Source: an uncultured Myxococcales bacterium
GTDB taxonomy: Bacteria; Myxococcota_A; UBA9042
DNA: 64,000 bases
Direction of reading: 5' to 3'
Assembly: GCA_903883645.1 (NCBI GenBank)
Contig: CAISBR010000108.1
Coordinates: 17,202-81,201, forward strand
This document shows, piece after piece, positions 45,435-55,591 of this stretch. Each line of letters starts with the position of its first letter. Within the stretch, counting starts at the first letter, position 1. The translations under genes and the position numbers were made by a program. Below the pieces are notes generated by a model. The model was not told the origin of the DNA, did no database searches, and saw nothing but the letters and a program-made list of their open reading frames with translations.

Positions 45435-46505
45435 ATGTCGTACCTCGTCTGGACCGCCTTTGTCGCGATGATCTGCGGCTTCTTGGCTCTCGACCTAGGC
45501 GTATTCAATAAGAAAGACCATGTGATCGGCGTGCGCGAGGCCATGCGCTGGACGGCCATTTGGGTCACGGTCGCCATGGCCTTCGTCGGCGTAGTCTACG
45601 TGCTCTACGACAATCAAGTCGCCGGTTTCGGCCAACCTGACGGCACCCACGGCGTCTTGCAAGGCACTGAAGCGGCGCTACTTTTCTTGACCGGCTACCT
45701 CGTGGAGTACTCGCTCTCGATCGACAATATCTTCGTCATCGCGCTGCTGATCTCGGCGTTCAAGGTGCCGCGCAAGTACCAACATCGCGTGTTGTTCTGG
45801 GGTATTCTAGGCGCACTCGTAATGCGCGGCATGATGATTGCAGCCGGAACTGCGCTAATTCGCAACTTTACCTGGACCATGTACGTATTCGGCGGCATCC
45901 TCATCGTGTCCGCCGTCAAGATGGCGCTCTCGAGCGACGACAGCGGCAAAGACCCGCACAATAGCTGGGTTGCCCGCACCGCTCAGAAATTCTACCCACT
46001 TTCGCCCAAGTTCCACGGCAAGTCCTTCTTGACCACCTTGCCCGACGGCCGCCGCGCGATGACGCCGCTCCTTCTCGTGCTGCTGCTCGTCGAATCGACC
46101 GATGTGTTTTTCGCGGTCGACTCGATTCCGGCTGTCTTCGCCGTGACCACCGATCCGTTCTTAGTCTTTACGTCGAATGTCTTTGCGATCATGGGCTTGC
46201 GTTCACTATTCTTCGCCCTTGCCGGCCTGCTCGGCGCCTTTCATCACCTCAAGTACGCGCTGGTGGCCCTTATGGCCTTTATCGGCGTCAAGATGCTGGC
46301 GGCCGACTACATCCACATCGCGCCGGCACTGTCGCTCGCGGTCATCGGCGTGATTTTGGGTGTAGGCGTTGCGACTTCGCTGGCCTTTCCGCTCAGCGCC
46401 GAAGAGCAGGCCGCGCACGAGCGCAAGCACCGCGGCGACGACCATGAGCACGCTGCCCCAGACGCGGTCGAAAAGCCCGACGACGACCAGGCGGCAGGTG
46501 GGTAA
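45435..46505 (+). CDS. TerC/Alx-family membrane protein
   Basis: This 356-residue protein has about eight to nine helices and starts at ATG 45435 (AAGGA upstream). The family's acidic membrane motifs are both present: EYSLSIDNIFVIALL and ESTDVFFAVDSIPAVFA. A His/Asp/Glu-rich tail (RKHRGDDHEHAAPDA) could bind metal. TerC/Alx proteins act in manganese export, tellurite or alkaline stress. The gap upstream is only 50 bases, too short for a yybP-ykoY manganese riboswitch. It converges on the giant Cys-rich gene with 9 bases between. Confidence 0.93.
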   Translation: MSYLVWTAFVAMICGFLALDLGVFNKKDHVIGVREAMRWTAIWVTVAMAFVGVVYVLYDNQVAGFGQPDGTHGVLQGTEAALLFLTGYLVEYSLSIDNIFVIALLISAFKVPRKYQHRVLFWGILGALVMRGMMIAAGTALIRNFTWTMYVFGGILIVSAVKMALSSDDSGKDPHNSWVARTAQKFYPLSPKFHGKSFLTTLPDGRRAMTPLLLVLLLVESTDVFFAVDSIPAVFAVTTDPFLVFTSNVFAIMGLRSLFFALAGLLGAFHHLKYALVALMAFIGVKMLAADYIHIAPALSLAVIGVILGVGVATSLAFPLSAEEQAAHERKHRGDDHEHAAPDAVEKPDDDQAAGG

Positions 46506-46514
46506 CCGGGCAAC

Positions 46515-49500
46515 TTAGTTGGCGATATACACGTTATCGATGGTCAACTGCGTGCTCAGTAGCAGATTGCTGCCGTTCGCCAAGAAGCCGATGTACAGCT
46601 TGCCGCCACTCGTCGGCCCCACCAGCACCGACAGGGTCTGCTTGCCACCCGTCAGCTGAATAGTCTGATATGTCGCCCAGTTGACGCCATCGACCGACAC
46701 CTGCACCGACACGCTCACGCCGGCTCCCGGAAACGGCGGCATGATGGGCGGCAGCACCAAGTTCACATCGGCGGCCACCTTCAGCATCGTCGCGGTCCCC
46801 GTGTCGAGCTGCGGTGTAGCCAGCCGCGCGGCAAACGTCATCGTCGGCTGGCTGCTCACCGGCGATCCAGCTAATTGCGCGTACTTATTGCCCGTCGCAT
46901 CGGTCGCCAGCGCCCAAGATGCACTCGTAGCCACCACTAGCTGATTGTTCCAACCGCCTTCGCTCAGCGCGGTCTTGTAGCCGTCGAACTTGTCGGCAAA
47001 CGGCAGCGACTTGGGCCCAACCGGTGTAGTCGCATCGCATGCATCACCCAAGCCATTGCCGTTGCTGTCTTTTTGGTCGGGATTAACCACGAGCGAGCAG
47101 TTGTCCTTCTCGTCAGGGATACCGTCGTTGTCGTCGTCGGGGTCGCAGCTGTCATCGATACCGTCGCCATCTGTATCCACCGACTTGACCAGCTTATTGG
47201 GCAAAACTGGGCACATATCGTTCGTGTCGGGCACGCCGTCGCCGTCTTGGTCCGGGTCGCAGGCATTGACCTTGCCGTCGCCGTCCATGTCTAGGCTTTT
47301 GGGGTACGCCGTCCACACCGCCACGCTGTCGAGCCACACGCCCGAGGTGTCGTTGGCCACGCCGTCGCCGCTGTCGAAGTGGGCGCGCAAGCGAATCGTC
47401 TGGCCTGCGTACTTGCTCAAGTCGGCGAAACCTTGGACCCATGCCGCAGTGGCGGTGGTGTCGTCCTTGCTGTAGACCGCGGTCCAGTCGTTGTACAAGC
47501 CGCCGCCGGTGCTGACTTCGAGCCAGAACTTGTCGTAGGATGCACCTTTTTCGGTATCAAAGAACACCGCGAACGACAACGTGATCTGCCCCATCGGCGG
47601 CAACACGAACTGCGGCGAGCGCGCCATACCGGTCACCACCGCGCCGTTGTTGTAGTTGCCCGTCGCCGGGTTGCCAAACCACAAGGCGCCCGCGCCGGTC
47701 TTGGCCTTGCCGTTGGCCCAAACTTGCCAACCTACGCCATTTTGCGCCGGGTCCATGCTCCAGCCGCTGTTCGTGCCCTCGTCGAACTGCCAAACCGCGA
47801 CCGCTCCTTCGTCGGTCTGGCCGTTGCAGTTGTCGTCGATACCGTTGCAGGGCACATCGATCGCCGCAGGCTTGCTCGCGTCTTTGGGCGCGCAGTCTTG
47901 GGCATTGGCAAAGCCGTCGCCGTCAATATCGGGGTCGCACACATCGCCCACGCCGTCGGCATCCATGTCGGCCTGGTCCGCATTGGGGAATTTCGCGCAG
48001 TTATCGACATTGTCGCAAATGCCATCGCCGTCCAGGTCGCTGGCGCAGCACGGCACAATCGCCTTGTTGTAGCAGACTGCGCCTGAGCAAACGTCCGCGG
48101 TGCACGGGTTGCTGTCGTTGCAGTCGTAGTCCATCACGCACTTGCCGGGGAAGCACTGATTTTTCTGGCACAACAAGCCGGCAGGGCAGCCGGGGCCACA
48201 GGGGTTGCCGCAGCCGTCGTCGCCGCACATCTTGCCGCTGCAGGTGCCGATGCACGGGCACTTACCGCAGTCGCCGGGGCAGTTGCCGCAGGTCTCGCCG
48301 CTCGCGGCCGCGCAGACGCCGTCGCCGCACTTGGCGGGGCAAGAGCCGCAGTCGAGCGGGCAGTTGCCGCAGGTCTCGCCGCTGCTGGCCTGGCACAGCT
48401 TGTCGCCGCACTTGGGCTGGCAGGCGCCGCAGTCGTTGGGGCAGGTGCTGCAGCTTTCGGTGCCCGAGCACGAGCCGTCGCCGCACACGGCGGGGCAGTC
48501 GCCGCAGTCTTGCGGGCAGATCTTGCAGTTTTCGCCGGCCGAGGGCTGGCATACCGCATCGCCGCAAGTGGGCGGTGGTGTTACGCAAACGCCTGTAAAC
48601 GTGCAGGTCTGTCCGGGCAGGCAGACGCTGGGGCACTGGCCGCCGCACGCGTCGCTGCCACACTGCTTGCCTTCGCACTTGGGCACGCACGGGCAGGGCC
48701 CGCAGTCCATTGGGCAGCTCGCGCAGCTCTCGCTCGACGCGCACACGCCGTCGCCGCACGGGTTGCACTTGCCGCAGTCGACCGGGCACGACTTGCACGT
48801 CTCAGGTGCGCCGTTGGCATCGAATGCGCACACGCCGTCGCCGCAGCTGTTGCACTTGCCGCAGTCCATTGGGCAGCTTGAACACGTCTCGCCGATGCTG
48901 GCGGTGCAGAGGCCGTCGCCGCACACCTGGCACTTGCCGCAGTCGGTGGGGCACGTCTTGCAGTTCTCGACGGTGCCGTCTGGGCTGGGGCCGCACATGC
49001 CGTCGCCACAGCCGAATTTGCACGGGCCGCAATCGGTGGGGCAGGTCGCGCACGTCTCTTTGCTGCCGTCGATGCTGGGGCCGCACAGGCCATCGCCGCA
49101 GCCGAACGGGCAGGGTCCGCAATCCAGGGGGCAGGTGCTGCAGGTCTCGCCGGGGGCGAAGGGCGAGGCCACCGCGCAGACCTTATCGCCGCAGACGGGC
49201 ATACACGGGCCGCAGTCGTTCGGGCAGCTACTGCACGACTCGCCCGAGCTGCACTGTCCGTCGCCACAGGTCACCGGGCACTCGCCGCAATCTTGTGGAC
49301 ATCCCTGGCAATTTTCGCCGTTGTTGCACTGCTGGTCGCCGCAGACGGGCACGCCCGCGCAGGGTACGCCGCACTGAGCGCACTCGCTGACGCACAGGTT
49401 GTCCCACGCGGTCTGGCAGCAGAACGAATCCTTTTGGCAAACGCAGTCTTGGCACTTGCAGTTGCCGCAGGTGGGCGTGGGGCTTTGGGTGCAGCCGTCC

Positions 49501-51362
49501 GAGCATGAGCCGCAGTCTTTGGCGCAATTGCCACAGTTTTCGGTCTTGGCGTCGCAGACTTGGTCGCCGCAGAACGGGCACTTGCCGCAGTCGTTCGGGC
49601 AGTTGCTGCAGGTCTCGCCCGAGCCGCACTGGCCGTTGCCGCAGGCGGGGTTGCACTTGCCGCAATCTTGCGCGCAGCTGCTGCAGTCTTCGCCGGCGCC
49701 GCAATAGCCATCGCCGCACTTGGTGCAAAATCCGCAGTCGGGGGCGCACTGGCCGCATTGCTCGGCCGGCTCGCAATTGCCGTTGCCGCACAGGGGTTTG
49801 CAGGGACCGCAGTCGCCGGCGCAGTTGCCGCACGTTTCGCTCGACTCGCACTGGCCGTTGCCGCACACGGGGCCACACGTGCCGCAGTCCTTAGGGCAGC
49901 TTTGGCAATTTTCGCTGAGCTCGCAGACCGCGTTGCCGCAGGTGGTCGGGCAGGCGCAGTCTTTGGGGCAGTTCGTGCACGCCTCGCCGGGTTCGCAGAT
50001 GGCGTTGCCGCACACCGGACCGCAATTGCCGCAGTCTTTGGGGCAGTTACTGCAGCTTTCGCCGGCCGAGCTGCTGCATTGTCCGTCGCCACAGACCGCC
50101 GTTTGCGGGCAGAATATCTGATAATCCGGGCAGCAATTGCCCATTTGCTGGCACTCGGGGATGCACAGGCACATGTCCGACTTGCCGCCGCAATTGTTCA
50201 CGCAACTTCCGGGCTTGCACGGGCCGCAGTCGGCCGAGCAGCTGGTGCAGTTTTCGCCCGAGTTCGTGTCGCACTTCTTATCGCCGCAGAACGGCTTGAC
50301 GCACGGGCCGCAGTCGGCCGGGCAGCTGGTGCACGACTCGCCGGCGTCGCTCGAGCATAGGCCATCGCCGCAAAGACCCGGACAGGGGCCGCAGTCAATG
50401 CCGCAATTGCTGCAGTTTTCGCCGAGCATGCTCTCGCACTTGCTGTTGCCGCAGCTGGCTGGGCAGGGTCCGCAGTCGTTTGGGCAGGAGGTGCACGACT
50501 CGTTGCCGCTGCAACTGCCGTCGCCACACGTTGGCTGGCAGGGTCCGCAGTCCATCTGGCAATTCTTGCAGGTTTCTCCCATCTTGGGGTCGCAGAACAG
50601 GTCGCCGCAGGTGGGCGGGCACTTGCCGCAGTCTTGGCCGCAGGTGTTGCACGACTCGCTGGCGCCGCACACGCCGTCGCCGCACTTGTCTTGGCACTTG
50701 CCGCAGTCGCTCGCGCAATTCAGGCAGCTTTCTGCGCCGTTGCACACGCCGTCGCCGCAGACCTGGCCGCACGGCCCGCAGTCGCTTTGGCAGTTCTGGC
50801 AGTTTTCGCCGCTGTCTTTGCTGCACTTGCCGTCGCCGCACAAGGGCTTGGGGCAGGTTCCGCAGTCGCCAGGGCAGGTTGCGCAGGTCTCGCCGGGGCT
50901 ACACAAGCCATCGCCGCAGCCCTTCTTGGCGCAAAAGCCGTTCTCGCACGGCGCGTTATCGGGGCAAAGCTGGAAGTCGACCGCGGTGCTACCGTCGCTA
51001 TTGCAGGTGGCGGCGTACGGTCCGACGCATAAGTGTTCGCCGGGATTACAGCTTTGTGCCATGCACCAGTTGGTGGCGATGTTGCACTTTTGGCCCTTGG
51101 CACAGTCGCTGTCGACTTTGCACGCGATGGGCGGCTGCACATCGGGAACATCTGCAAGCGAATCAGCGCTGTCGGTATCCACCGCGACCGTGTCGTCACC
51201 GCCCACGCCGTCGCCCAAGATGCTGGTGTCGCCCTTGGCGTCGACGCCCACATTCTTGTAGCCGACCACCGCCTGTTGGTCCGGAGAACAGGACGTTAGC
51301 GTCCAGACCAGCACTGCAACGCCCACCAATTTGGCAGAAATTTTTGAAGAATTTCGACGCAT
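46515..51362 (-). CDS. Giant Cys-rich lipoprotein with 29 CGDG repeats
   Basis: This 1615-residue protein starts at ATG 51362 (GAGGG upstream) with lipobox TLTSC. Residues ~145-1035 carry 29 copies of CGDGxCxxxExCxxCPxDCGxC-type repeats by my count. Two different Cys modules interrupt the array: a somatomedin B-like one ([12 protein letters not shown]...CCPDY) and a WDNLCVSEC type. After these come Asp-rich Ca2+ loops ([31 protein letters not shown]), a lectin-like/MAM-like jelly-roll (~1190-1350) and a C-terminal beta domain. The pattern suggests a long, rigid, disulfide-braced surface fibre. Function unknown. It follows the vWA lipoprotein gene with 125 bases between. Confidence 0.85.
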   Translation of the reverse strand: MRRNSSKISAKLVGVAVLVWTLTSCSPDQQAVVGYKNVGVDAKGDTSILGDGVGGDDTVAVDTDSADSLADVPDVQPPIACKVDSDCAKGQKCNIATNWCMAQSCNPGEHLCVGPYAATCNSDGSTAVDFQLCPDNAPCENGFCAKKGCGDGLCSPGETCATCPGDCGTCPKPLCGDGKCSKDSGENCQNCQSDCGPCGQVCGDGVCNGAESCLNCASDCGKCQDKCGDGVCGASESCNTCGQDCGKCPPTCGDLFCDPKMGETCKNCQMDCGPCQPTCGDGSCSGNESCTSCPNDCGPCPASCGNSKCESMLGENCSNCGIDCGPCPGLCGDGLCSSDAGESCTSCPADCGPCVKPFCGDKKCDTNSGENCTSCSADCGPCKPGSCVNNCGGKSDMCLCIPECQQMGNCCPDYQIFCPQTAVCGDGQCSSSAGESCSNCPKDCGNCGPVCGNAICEPGEACTNCPKDCACPTTCGNAVCELSENCQSCPKDCGTCGPVCGNGQCESSETCGNCAGDCGPCKPLCGNGNCEPAEQCGQCAPDCGFCTKCGDGYCGAGEDCSSCAQDCGKCNPACGNGQCGSGETCSNCPNDCGKCPFCGDQVCDAKTENCGNCAKDCGSCSDGCTQSPTPTCGNCKCQDCVCQKDSFCCQTAWDNLCVSECAQCGVPCAGVPVCGDQQCNNGENCQGCPQDCGECPVTCGDGQCSSGESCSSCPNDCGPCMPVCGDKVCAVASPFAPGETCSTCPLDCGPCPFGCGDGLCGPSIDGSKETCATCPTDCGPCKFGCGDGMCGPSPDGTVENCKTCPTDCGKCQVCGDGLCTASIGETCSSCPMDCGKCNSCGDGVCAFDANGAPETCKSCPVDCGKCNPCGDGVCASSESCASCPMDCGPCPCVPKCEGKQCGSDACGGQCPSVCLPGQTCTFTGVCVTPPPTCGDAVCQPSAGENCKICPQDCGDCPAVCGDGSCSGTESCSTCPNDCGACQPKCGDKLCQASSGETCGNCPLDCGSCPAKCGDGVCAAASGETCGNCPGDCGKCPCIGTCSGKMCGDDGCGNPCGPGCPAGLLCQKNQCFPGKCVMDYDCNDSNPCTADVCSGAVCYNKAIVPCCASDLDGDGICDNVDNCAKFPNADQADMDADGVGDVCDPDIDGDGFANAQDCAPKDASKPAAIDVPCNGIDDNCNGQTDEGAVAVWQFDEGTNSGWSMDPAQNGVGWQVWANGKAKTGAGALWFGNPATGNYNNGAVVTGMARSPQFVLPPMGQITLSFAVFFDTEKGASYDKFWLEVSTGGGLYNDWTAVYSKDDTTATAAWVQGFADLSKYAGQTIRLRAHFDSGDGVANDTSGVWLDSVAVWTAYPKSLDMDGDGKVNACDPDQDGDGVPDTNDMCPVLPNKLVKSVDTDGDGIDDSCDPDDDNDGIPDEKDNCSLVVNPDQKDSNGNGLGDACDATTPVGPKSLPFADKFDGYKTALSEGGWNNQLVVATSASWALATDATGNKYAQLAGSPVSSQPTMTFAARLATPQLDTGTATMLKVAADVNLVLPPIMPPFPGAGVSVSVQVSVDGVNWATYQTIQLTGGKQTLSVLVGPTSGGKLYIGFLANGSNLLLSTQLTIDNVYIAN

Positions 51363-51487
51363 TGCACCCTCGGCCGGCAGGAGGACCTGCGCGATCGCCA
51401 AGTGTAGCAGATAGCCCCACCTAGCCGCCACAAGAGCGCCAAGGTGTCAAGAAAATCGAGTATTTTAGAAACCGGAGTAAATCCAGA

Positions 51488-53599
51488 CTACAGGCCGACG
51501 TCCGCCGCGTAGTTGACCTGGACCTTATCGCCTTGCCGGGGCGTAATCGGGAAGTAAATCGCCTCGCTGTACACCTTGCACAAGCCGTCGATGCAGTCGA
51601 GGCCGGTTGGACAGTCGCGCGTCTTGGCACAGTGGTCGCCTTGTTGGGCGGCGAGCTCGGGCGATGCGGTCAGGCAGTCCGCTGTCGACTTGAGGTAGAA
51701 CGAATTGTCTTTCTGAGCCTCTGGCGCATCGAGGTTCGCAACATACTTCATGTCTTCGGGCGTGCCGTTGTTGCGCACGCGGGTGACCTTGAGCAGCGGC
51801 TCCCCCGTGACCGGGTCGCTGTTGGGCGCGTGCGGCAAGCAGATTTTGACGACGCGGCTCAAGATGGTGTTGGCGATCTGGTCGAGGGCGGCGGTAAAGT
51901 CGGCGCCTTCGCAGATGTTTGAGATAAGCCCGTTGTCGCCAAACGCCTTGGCCACCTGGATGTATCGCGAACCGTAGCCCGACTCGCCGCGGCCGCCGTT
52001 GCAGATGTAGGGGGCTTGCAAGCTCGCCTGATTGCGCAGGAATGAGCGGTAGTAGCTCGCGCGGTCCGCGGTCACTTGGTCCGGCAGTGTGCGGCCGTTC
52101 TGGCCCGCCTTTGAGATGGAGTCGCCCGTAATCGCCGCGAAAATCACGCGCGAGGGGTCGTTCTTCAGCGAGCGGAAGCGGTCGACGAAGTCGGTAACCG
52201 AGGCAAACCGCTTGTTTTGCATGAAGCCGCTGGCGTTGTCTTTGACGATCAGCGCCACGTTGGCGTCGGCCTCGGTCTGGCACGCAACCTTATCGGCGCC
52301 GGTGAGGGTGTGGCAGTCGCTCGGGCACTTGCGCGGCGGCTTGCCGGCCTGCTTATCCTTAAATTTCAGGTACTCGCAGTAGCCATTGGCCAAGTCGTGG
52401 TTGCCGGCGGTGCGATCGCCGTACTCTTGGCAGTAGGTCTGCAACTCCGAGGGAAACAGCTGATCGATCGCGGCCTTGGCCGAAGTCGCCGTGCCGTCGC
52501 CGATGTATTGGTCGAGGTCAAAGGCATACGAACAGTCATCGTCGTCCGACGCCACCACGAGCACCAAGTAAGCGTCGGGCCGCACCAAGTCGTCGTACTG
52601 GCACGTGCTGAGTTTCTTGCCGTTCTTGTCGCGCGGGCAGTTGATGCCGTTGGGGTCCAAAGCCTGCCACAGCGAGCGCAAGCCGCCTTCGAACTTGGCC
52701 TCTTTGGTCTGGATCGCGCCCACGTTGGCGATGCAGTGGAACCAATCGAGCTGCGTGCCGATCTTCTTGCCGTTCTTGTCTTTGATATCCACGCCTTGCT
52801 TGAGCACGCCGGGCAACTGCTCGGCGCCCGGGCAATCGCTGGTCTCCGGCGGATACATGCAGCCGGCCTGCACGGTCGCTTTGTTGCACTTGATGCGGTG
52901 CTGGCCTTCGGGCACGCCTTTTTCGTACATCGCCCAGCAGTCGGCGTCGGTCGTGCAGCGAAACTGGCAGGTCGTGTTTATCGAGCAGTTGTCGTTATTG
53001 TTGAACTGCGGGTTGTCGATGTTGGCCTTGCAGTAGTACGAGCCGTCGGTCAGCGGGTCGGCCGTGACCTGGCCCTCGGCGTTGCAAATGGCCGAATTAG
53101 CGTCGTAATTATAGAACTTGAACGGCACCGGCTTGGTACAATCGGCGTCCTTCATGCACGGTTGCTTGATGCGCTCGATGCACGCCGGCGGATAGTCGGT
53201 CGCCGGCTTGTGCACAAACTGGCCGATCCTCTTGATCTCGGCCGCGTCGGGCAGCTGCTGCACGGTCACCACGGCCATCTGCGCGTCGATAAACGACGGG
53301 TCGTCGGCCTTCGTCTTGCCGTAATCTTGCAAATTCTTGATAAATTTGCCGAAACCTTGCGACAGCTGCCGCTGCTCTTGGCACATCGACGACGAGTGAT
53401 CGATCATCCAGAGGAAGTCGATTTTTACGGCTTTGTCGCGGGCCAATGCACGCGTGACGCGCACTTCAAAGCTGTCGAGCAAGCTGTGCACGGGGTAGTC
53501 GTTGCAGCCGGCGAGCATGGTTGAACCCGCAAACAGCAAGACAAGTTGCGTGGTTGCGACCAAGCGAGCGGCGATCGGAAAGCGGAAGCGGTGGGCCAT
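51488..53599 (-). CDS. von Willebrand A-like surface lipoprotein
   Basis: This 703-residue lipoprotein starts at ATG 53599 with lipobox MLAGC. A frame extension to 53674 lacks a signal and was rejected. KIDFLWMIDHSSSMCQEQ is a MIDAS motif (DxSxS), so a metal-dependent von Willebrand A fold is expected. The domain is interrupted by a long Cys-rich insert (many C-pairs, DADCTKP, TDADCWAM). Later segments AYLVLVVASDDDDCS and RVIFAAITGDS continue the fold. The C-terminus has a further Cys module (CAKTRDCPTGLDCIDGLCK) of the kind seen in the giant repeat proteins. It probably mediates protein binding at the surface. Confidence 0.8.
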   Translation of the reverse strand: MAHRFRFPIAARLVATTQLVLLFAGSTMLAGCNDYPVHSLLDSFEVRVTRALARDKAVKIDFLWMIDHSSSMCQEQRQLSQGFGKFIKNLQDYGKTKADDPSFIDAQMAVVTVQQLPDAAEIKRIGQFVHKPATDYPPACIERIKQPCMKDADCTKPVPFKFYNYDANSAICNAEGQVTADPLTDGSYYCKANIDNPQFNNNDNCSINTTCQFRCTTDADCWAMYEKGVPEGQHRIKCNKATVQAGCMYPPETSDCPGAEQLPGVLKQGVDIKDKNGKKIGTQLDWFHCIANVGAIQTKEAKFEGGLRSLWQALDPNGINCPRDKNGKKLSTCQYDDLVRPDAYLVLVVASDDDDCSYAFDLDQYIGDGTATSAKAAIDQLFPSELQTYCQEYGDRTAGNHDLANGYCEYLKFKDKQAGKPPRKCPSDCHTLTGADKVACQTEADANVALIVKDNASGFMQNKRFASVTDFVDRFRSLKNDPSRVIFAAITGDSISKAGQNGRTLPDQVTADRASYYRSFLRNQASLQAPYICNGGRGESGYGSRYIQVAKAFGDNGLISNICEGADFTAALDQIANTILSRVVKICLPHAPNSDPVTGEPLLKVTRVRNNGTPEDMKYVANLDAPEAQKDNSFYLKSTADCLTASPELAAQQGDHCAKTRDCPTGLDCIDGLCKVYSEAIYFPITPRQGDKVQVNYAADVGL

Positions 53600-53881
53600 G
53601 GGATGCGGATCGTCCTTACCAAGTCCTGACCGAACAACATACCACAGGTAACGGCGCTGTGGGAAGTTGGGCAAAAGCCGCAGTTGGACTGGGATTCAGA
53701 CCTGGGCCTGGTTGGAAGCCAGAAACCGGGTTTTTGCACCCTGCCCGCACCCCCGGATATTCGAGTTTACATAATACCTATTATCAGACGTTGTATCTAT
53801 ATCAAGTTCCAGCCCTGCAGCCGCCCTATTTTGCCCCGAATCTATTTTCGCCGCCCGAGCCGCGCCGTACACTAGCTGCCC
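53600..53881. promoter_or_regulatory. AT-rich divergent intergenic region, vWA lipoprotein / nadE
   Basis: These 282 bases separate divergent genes. Bases about 53755-53810 are clearly AT-richer than the surroundings. On the minus strand TATTAT with TAGATA 17 bases upstream is a possible -10/-35 pair. On the plus strand TTTACA at 53766 resembles a -35 box, but no good -10 follows. These are weak suggestions only. Confidence 0.35.
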
Positions 53882-55573
53882 ATGCGTATCCGCCTTACCC
53901 AGTTCGATAGCCTAATCGCCGACATCGCCGGCAACCTCGCCCACATCGTCGCCGCGTGTGACCGGGCCCGCCGCGCTGGCGACCACATGGTCGTGACCCC
54001 AGAGCTCGCGCTGCACGGTTATCCGCCGCTCGACCTGCTCGAACGCGACGACTTCTTGGCCGCGACCGAGGCGTGCCTGCCGCAGCTGTGCGAGGCCTCG
54101 CGCGGTCTGGTGCTGGTGGTGGGCGCGGCGGCGCCGGTGGCCTTGGCGGGCCTGCCGCGCGGCCGGCATAAGGCGGCTAACGTCGCGCTGGTACTAGAAG
54201 ACGGTCGCCATGTCGCCACGGTGGCCAAGCGGCTGCTGCCCACGTACGACGTGTTCGACGAGGCGCGCTGGTTTGCGGCCGGCGATACGCCCGGGTTGGT
54301 CGAGGTCATGGTCGAGGGCCGCCGCGTGCGCCTGGGCGTCACCGTGTGCGAAGACGTGTGGTCGCGCGAAGACGACGGTCCGCCGCGCTACGCCTGCGAC
54401 CCTGTGGCCGATCTTGCGGCGTTGGGCGCCGAGGTGCTGGTCAACTTGTCGGCCTCGCCGTTCGACCTGGGCAAGCCGGCGCGACGACTCGAGCTAGTGC
54501 GCGGCTTGGCGCGCGAGCACCACATCCCGGCCGTGTACTGCAACACGGTGGGCGCCAACGACCAATTGATCTTTGATGGCCGCAGCTTTGCCGTGGATGC
54601 CCAGGGTCGGCTGCTGGCCGTGGGCCCGGCGCTCCTCGACGCCGACGTGCAAGTCGACCTGCAGGCTCCGCCGCGCGTATTTGACGAAACCGCGCTGTTT
54701 TCGCCGCCGCGGCCCATGCAAGCCCGCAGCGCCTTGGTGCGTGGTATCGCCGATTATGTGCGCAAGTGTGGGTTTAAAGACGTGCTTTTGGGCCTGTCGG
54801 GCGGCATCGACTCGGCGGTGGTGGCGGCGCTGGCGGTCGAGGCCCTGGGCAAAGAGCACGTGATGGGCGTGGCCATGCCCGGGCCGTGCAGCAGCCAAGG
54901 CAGTGTCGACGATGCCCTTGAACTGGCCGAAAACCTTGGGATTCGCTGCCCGATCCTGCCCATTATCGGACCTTATGATGCCTTGGCGCTGGCGCTGCAG
55001 CCTGAGCTGGCCCGCACCCCGTCGCAACCCCACGACATTACCGAACAAAATCTGCAGGCCCGCCTGCGCGGCACCATGCTGATGGCGCTGTCGAATCGCA
55101 CCGGCGCGCTGCTGCTGACCACCGGCAACAAAAGCGAAATGGCGGTGGGCTATTGCACCCTGTATGGCGACATGAACGGCGGCTTGGCGGTCATTGGCGA
55201 CCTGCCAAAAATGCTCGTCTATGCCGTGGCCGAGACCTATAATCACGATGTGCAGCATCAAGGTCGGGTGGTTATCCCCCTGTCGACGATGACGAAAGCG
55301 CCATCGGCCGAACTGGCGCCGAACCAAACCGACCAAGACAACCTGCCGCCCTACCCGCTCCTCGACGCGATCTTGGAGCGCTTTGTCGAACTGGGCGAAA
55401 CGGCTGAGCAAGTTATTGAGGCGGGCTACGAGCGTGCCACCGTCAAAAAGGTGGTGCGGCTGGTCGAAATGGCTGAATTTAAACGGCGTCAGGCGGCGCC
55501 AGTGCTGCGTGTGACCCGCAAGGCCTTTGGCCCTGGTCGGCGGATTCCGCTGGCCCGCGCCGTTCCCCGCTAA
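53882..55573 (+). CDS. nadE: Glutamine-dependent NAD+ synthetase
   Basis: This 563-residue two-domain enzyme amidates nicotinic acid adenine dinucleotide to NAD+. The N-terminal nitrilase-fold glutaminase has the triad Glu41 (VTPELALHGYPP), Lys116 (VAKRLLPTYDVFDE) and Cys156 (VTVCEDVW). The C-terminal synthetase has P-loop LGLSGGIDSAVV (~303-313), TTGNKSEMAVGYCTLYGD and the segment PSAELAPNQTDQDNLPPY. The length matches the family. It is followed by malQ 18 bases on, so the two are probably co-transcribed. Confidence 0.97.
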   Translation: MRIRLTQFDSLIADIAGNLAHIVAACDRARRAGDHMVVTPELALHGYPPLDLLERDDFLAATEACLPQLCEASRGLVLVVGAAAPVALAGLPRGRHKAANVALVLEDGRHVATVAKRLLPTYDVFDEARWFAAGDTPGLVEVMVEGRRVRLGVTVCEDVWSREDDGPPRYACDPVADLAALGAEVLVNLSASPFDLGKPARRLELVRGLAREHHIPAVYCNTVGANDQLIFDGRSFAVDAQGRLLAVGPALLDADVQVDLQAPPRVFDETALFSPPRPMQARSALVRGIADYVRKCGFKDVLLGLSGGIDSAVVAALAVEALGKEHVMGVAMPGPCSSQGSVDDALELAENLGIRCPILPIIGPYDALALALQPELARTPSQPHDITEQNLQARLRGTMLMALSNRTGALLLTTGNKSEMAVGYCTLYGDMNGGLAVIGDLPKMLVYAVAETYNHDVQHQGRVVIPLSTMTKAPSAELAPNQTDQDNLPPYPLLDAILERFVELGETAEQVIEAGYERATVKKVVRLVEMAEFKRRQAAPVLRVTRKAFGPGRRIPLARAVPR

Positions 55574-55591
55574 GATTTTATAGGAAGAACA

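Noticed and set aside
48205..51261. Long plus-strand frames opposite the CGDG repeats
   Set aside because: The SPQ/PQS repeats are the complement of the Cys repeats; the minus strand carries lipobox, Cys pattern and ribosome site.
46515..53599. Cys-rich arrays considered as a phage or CRISPR-like direct repeat region
   Set aside because: The repeats are in frame, differ at DNA level and follow a protein pattern; there are no spacers.
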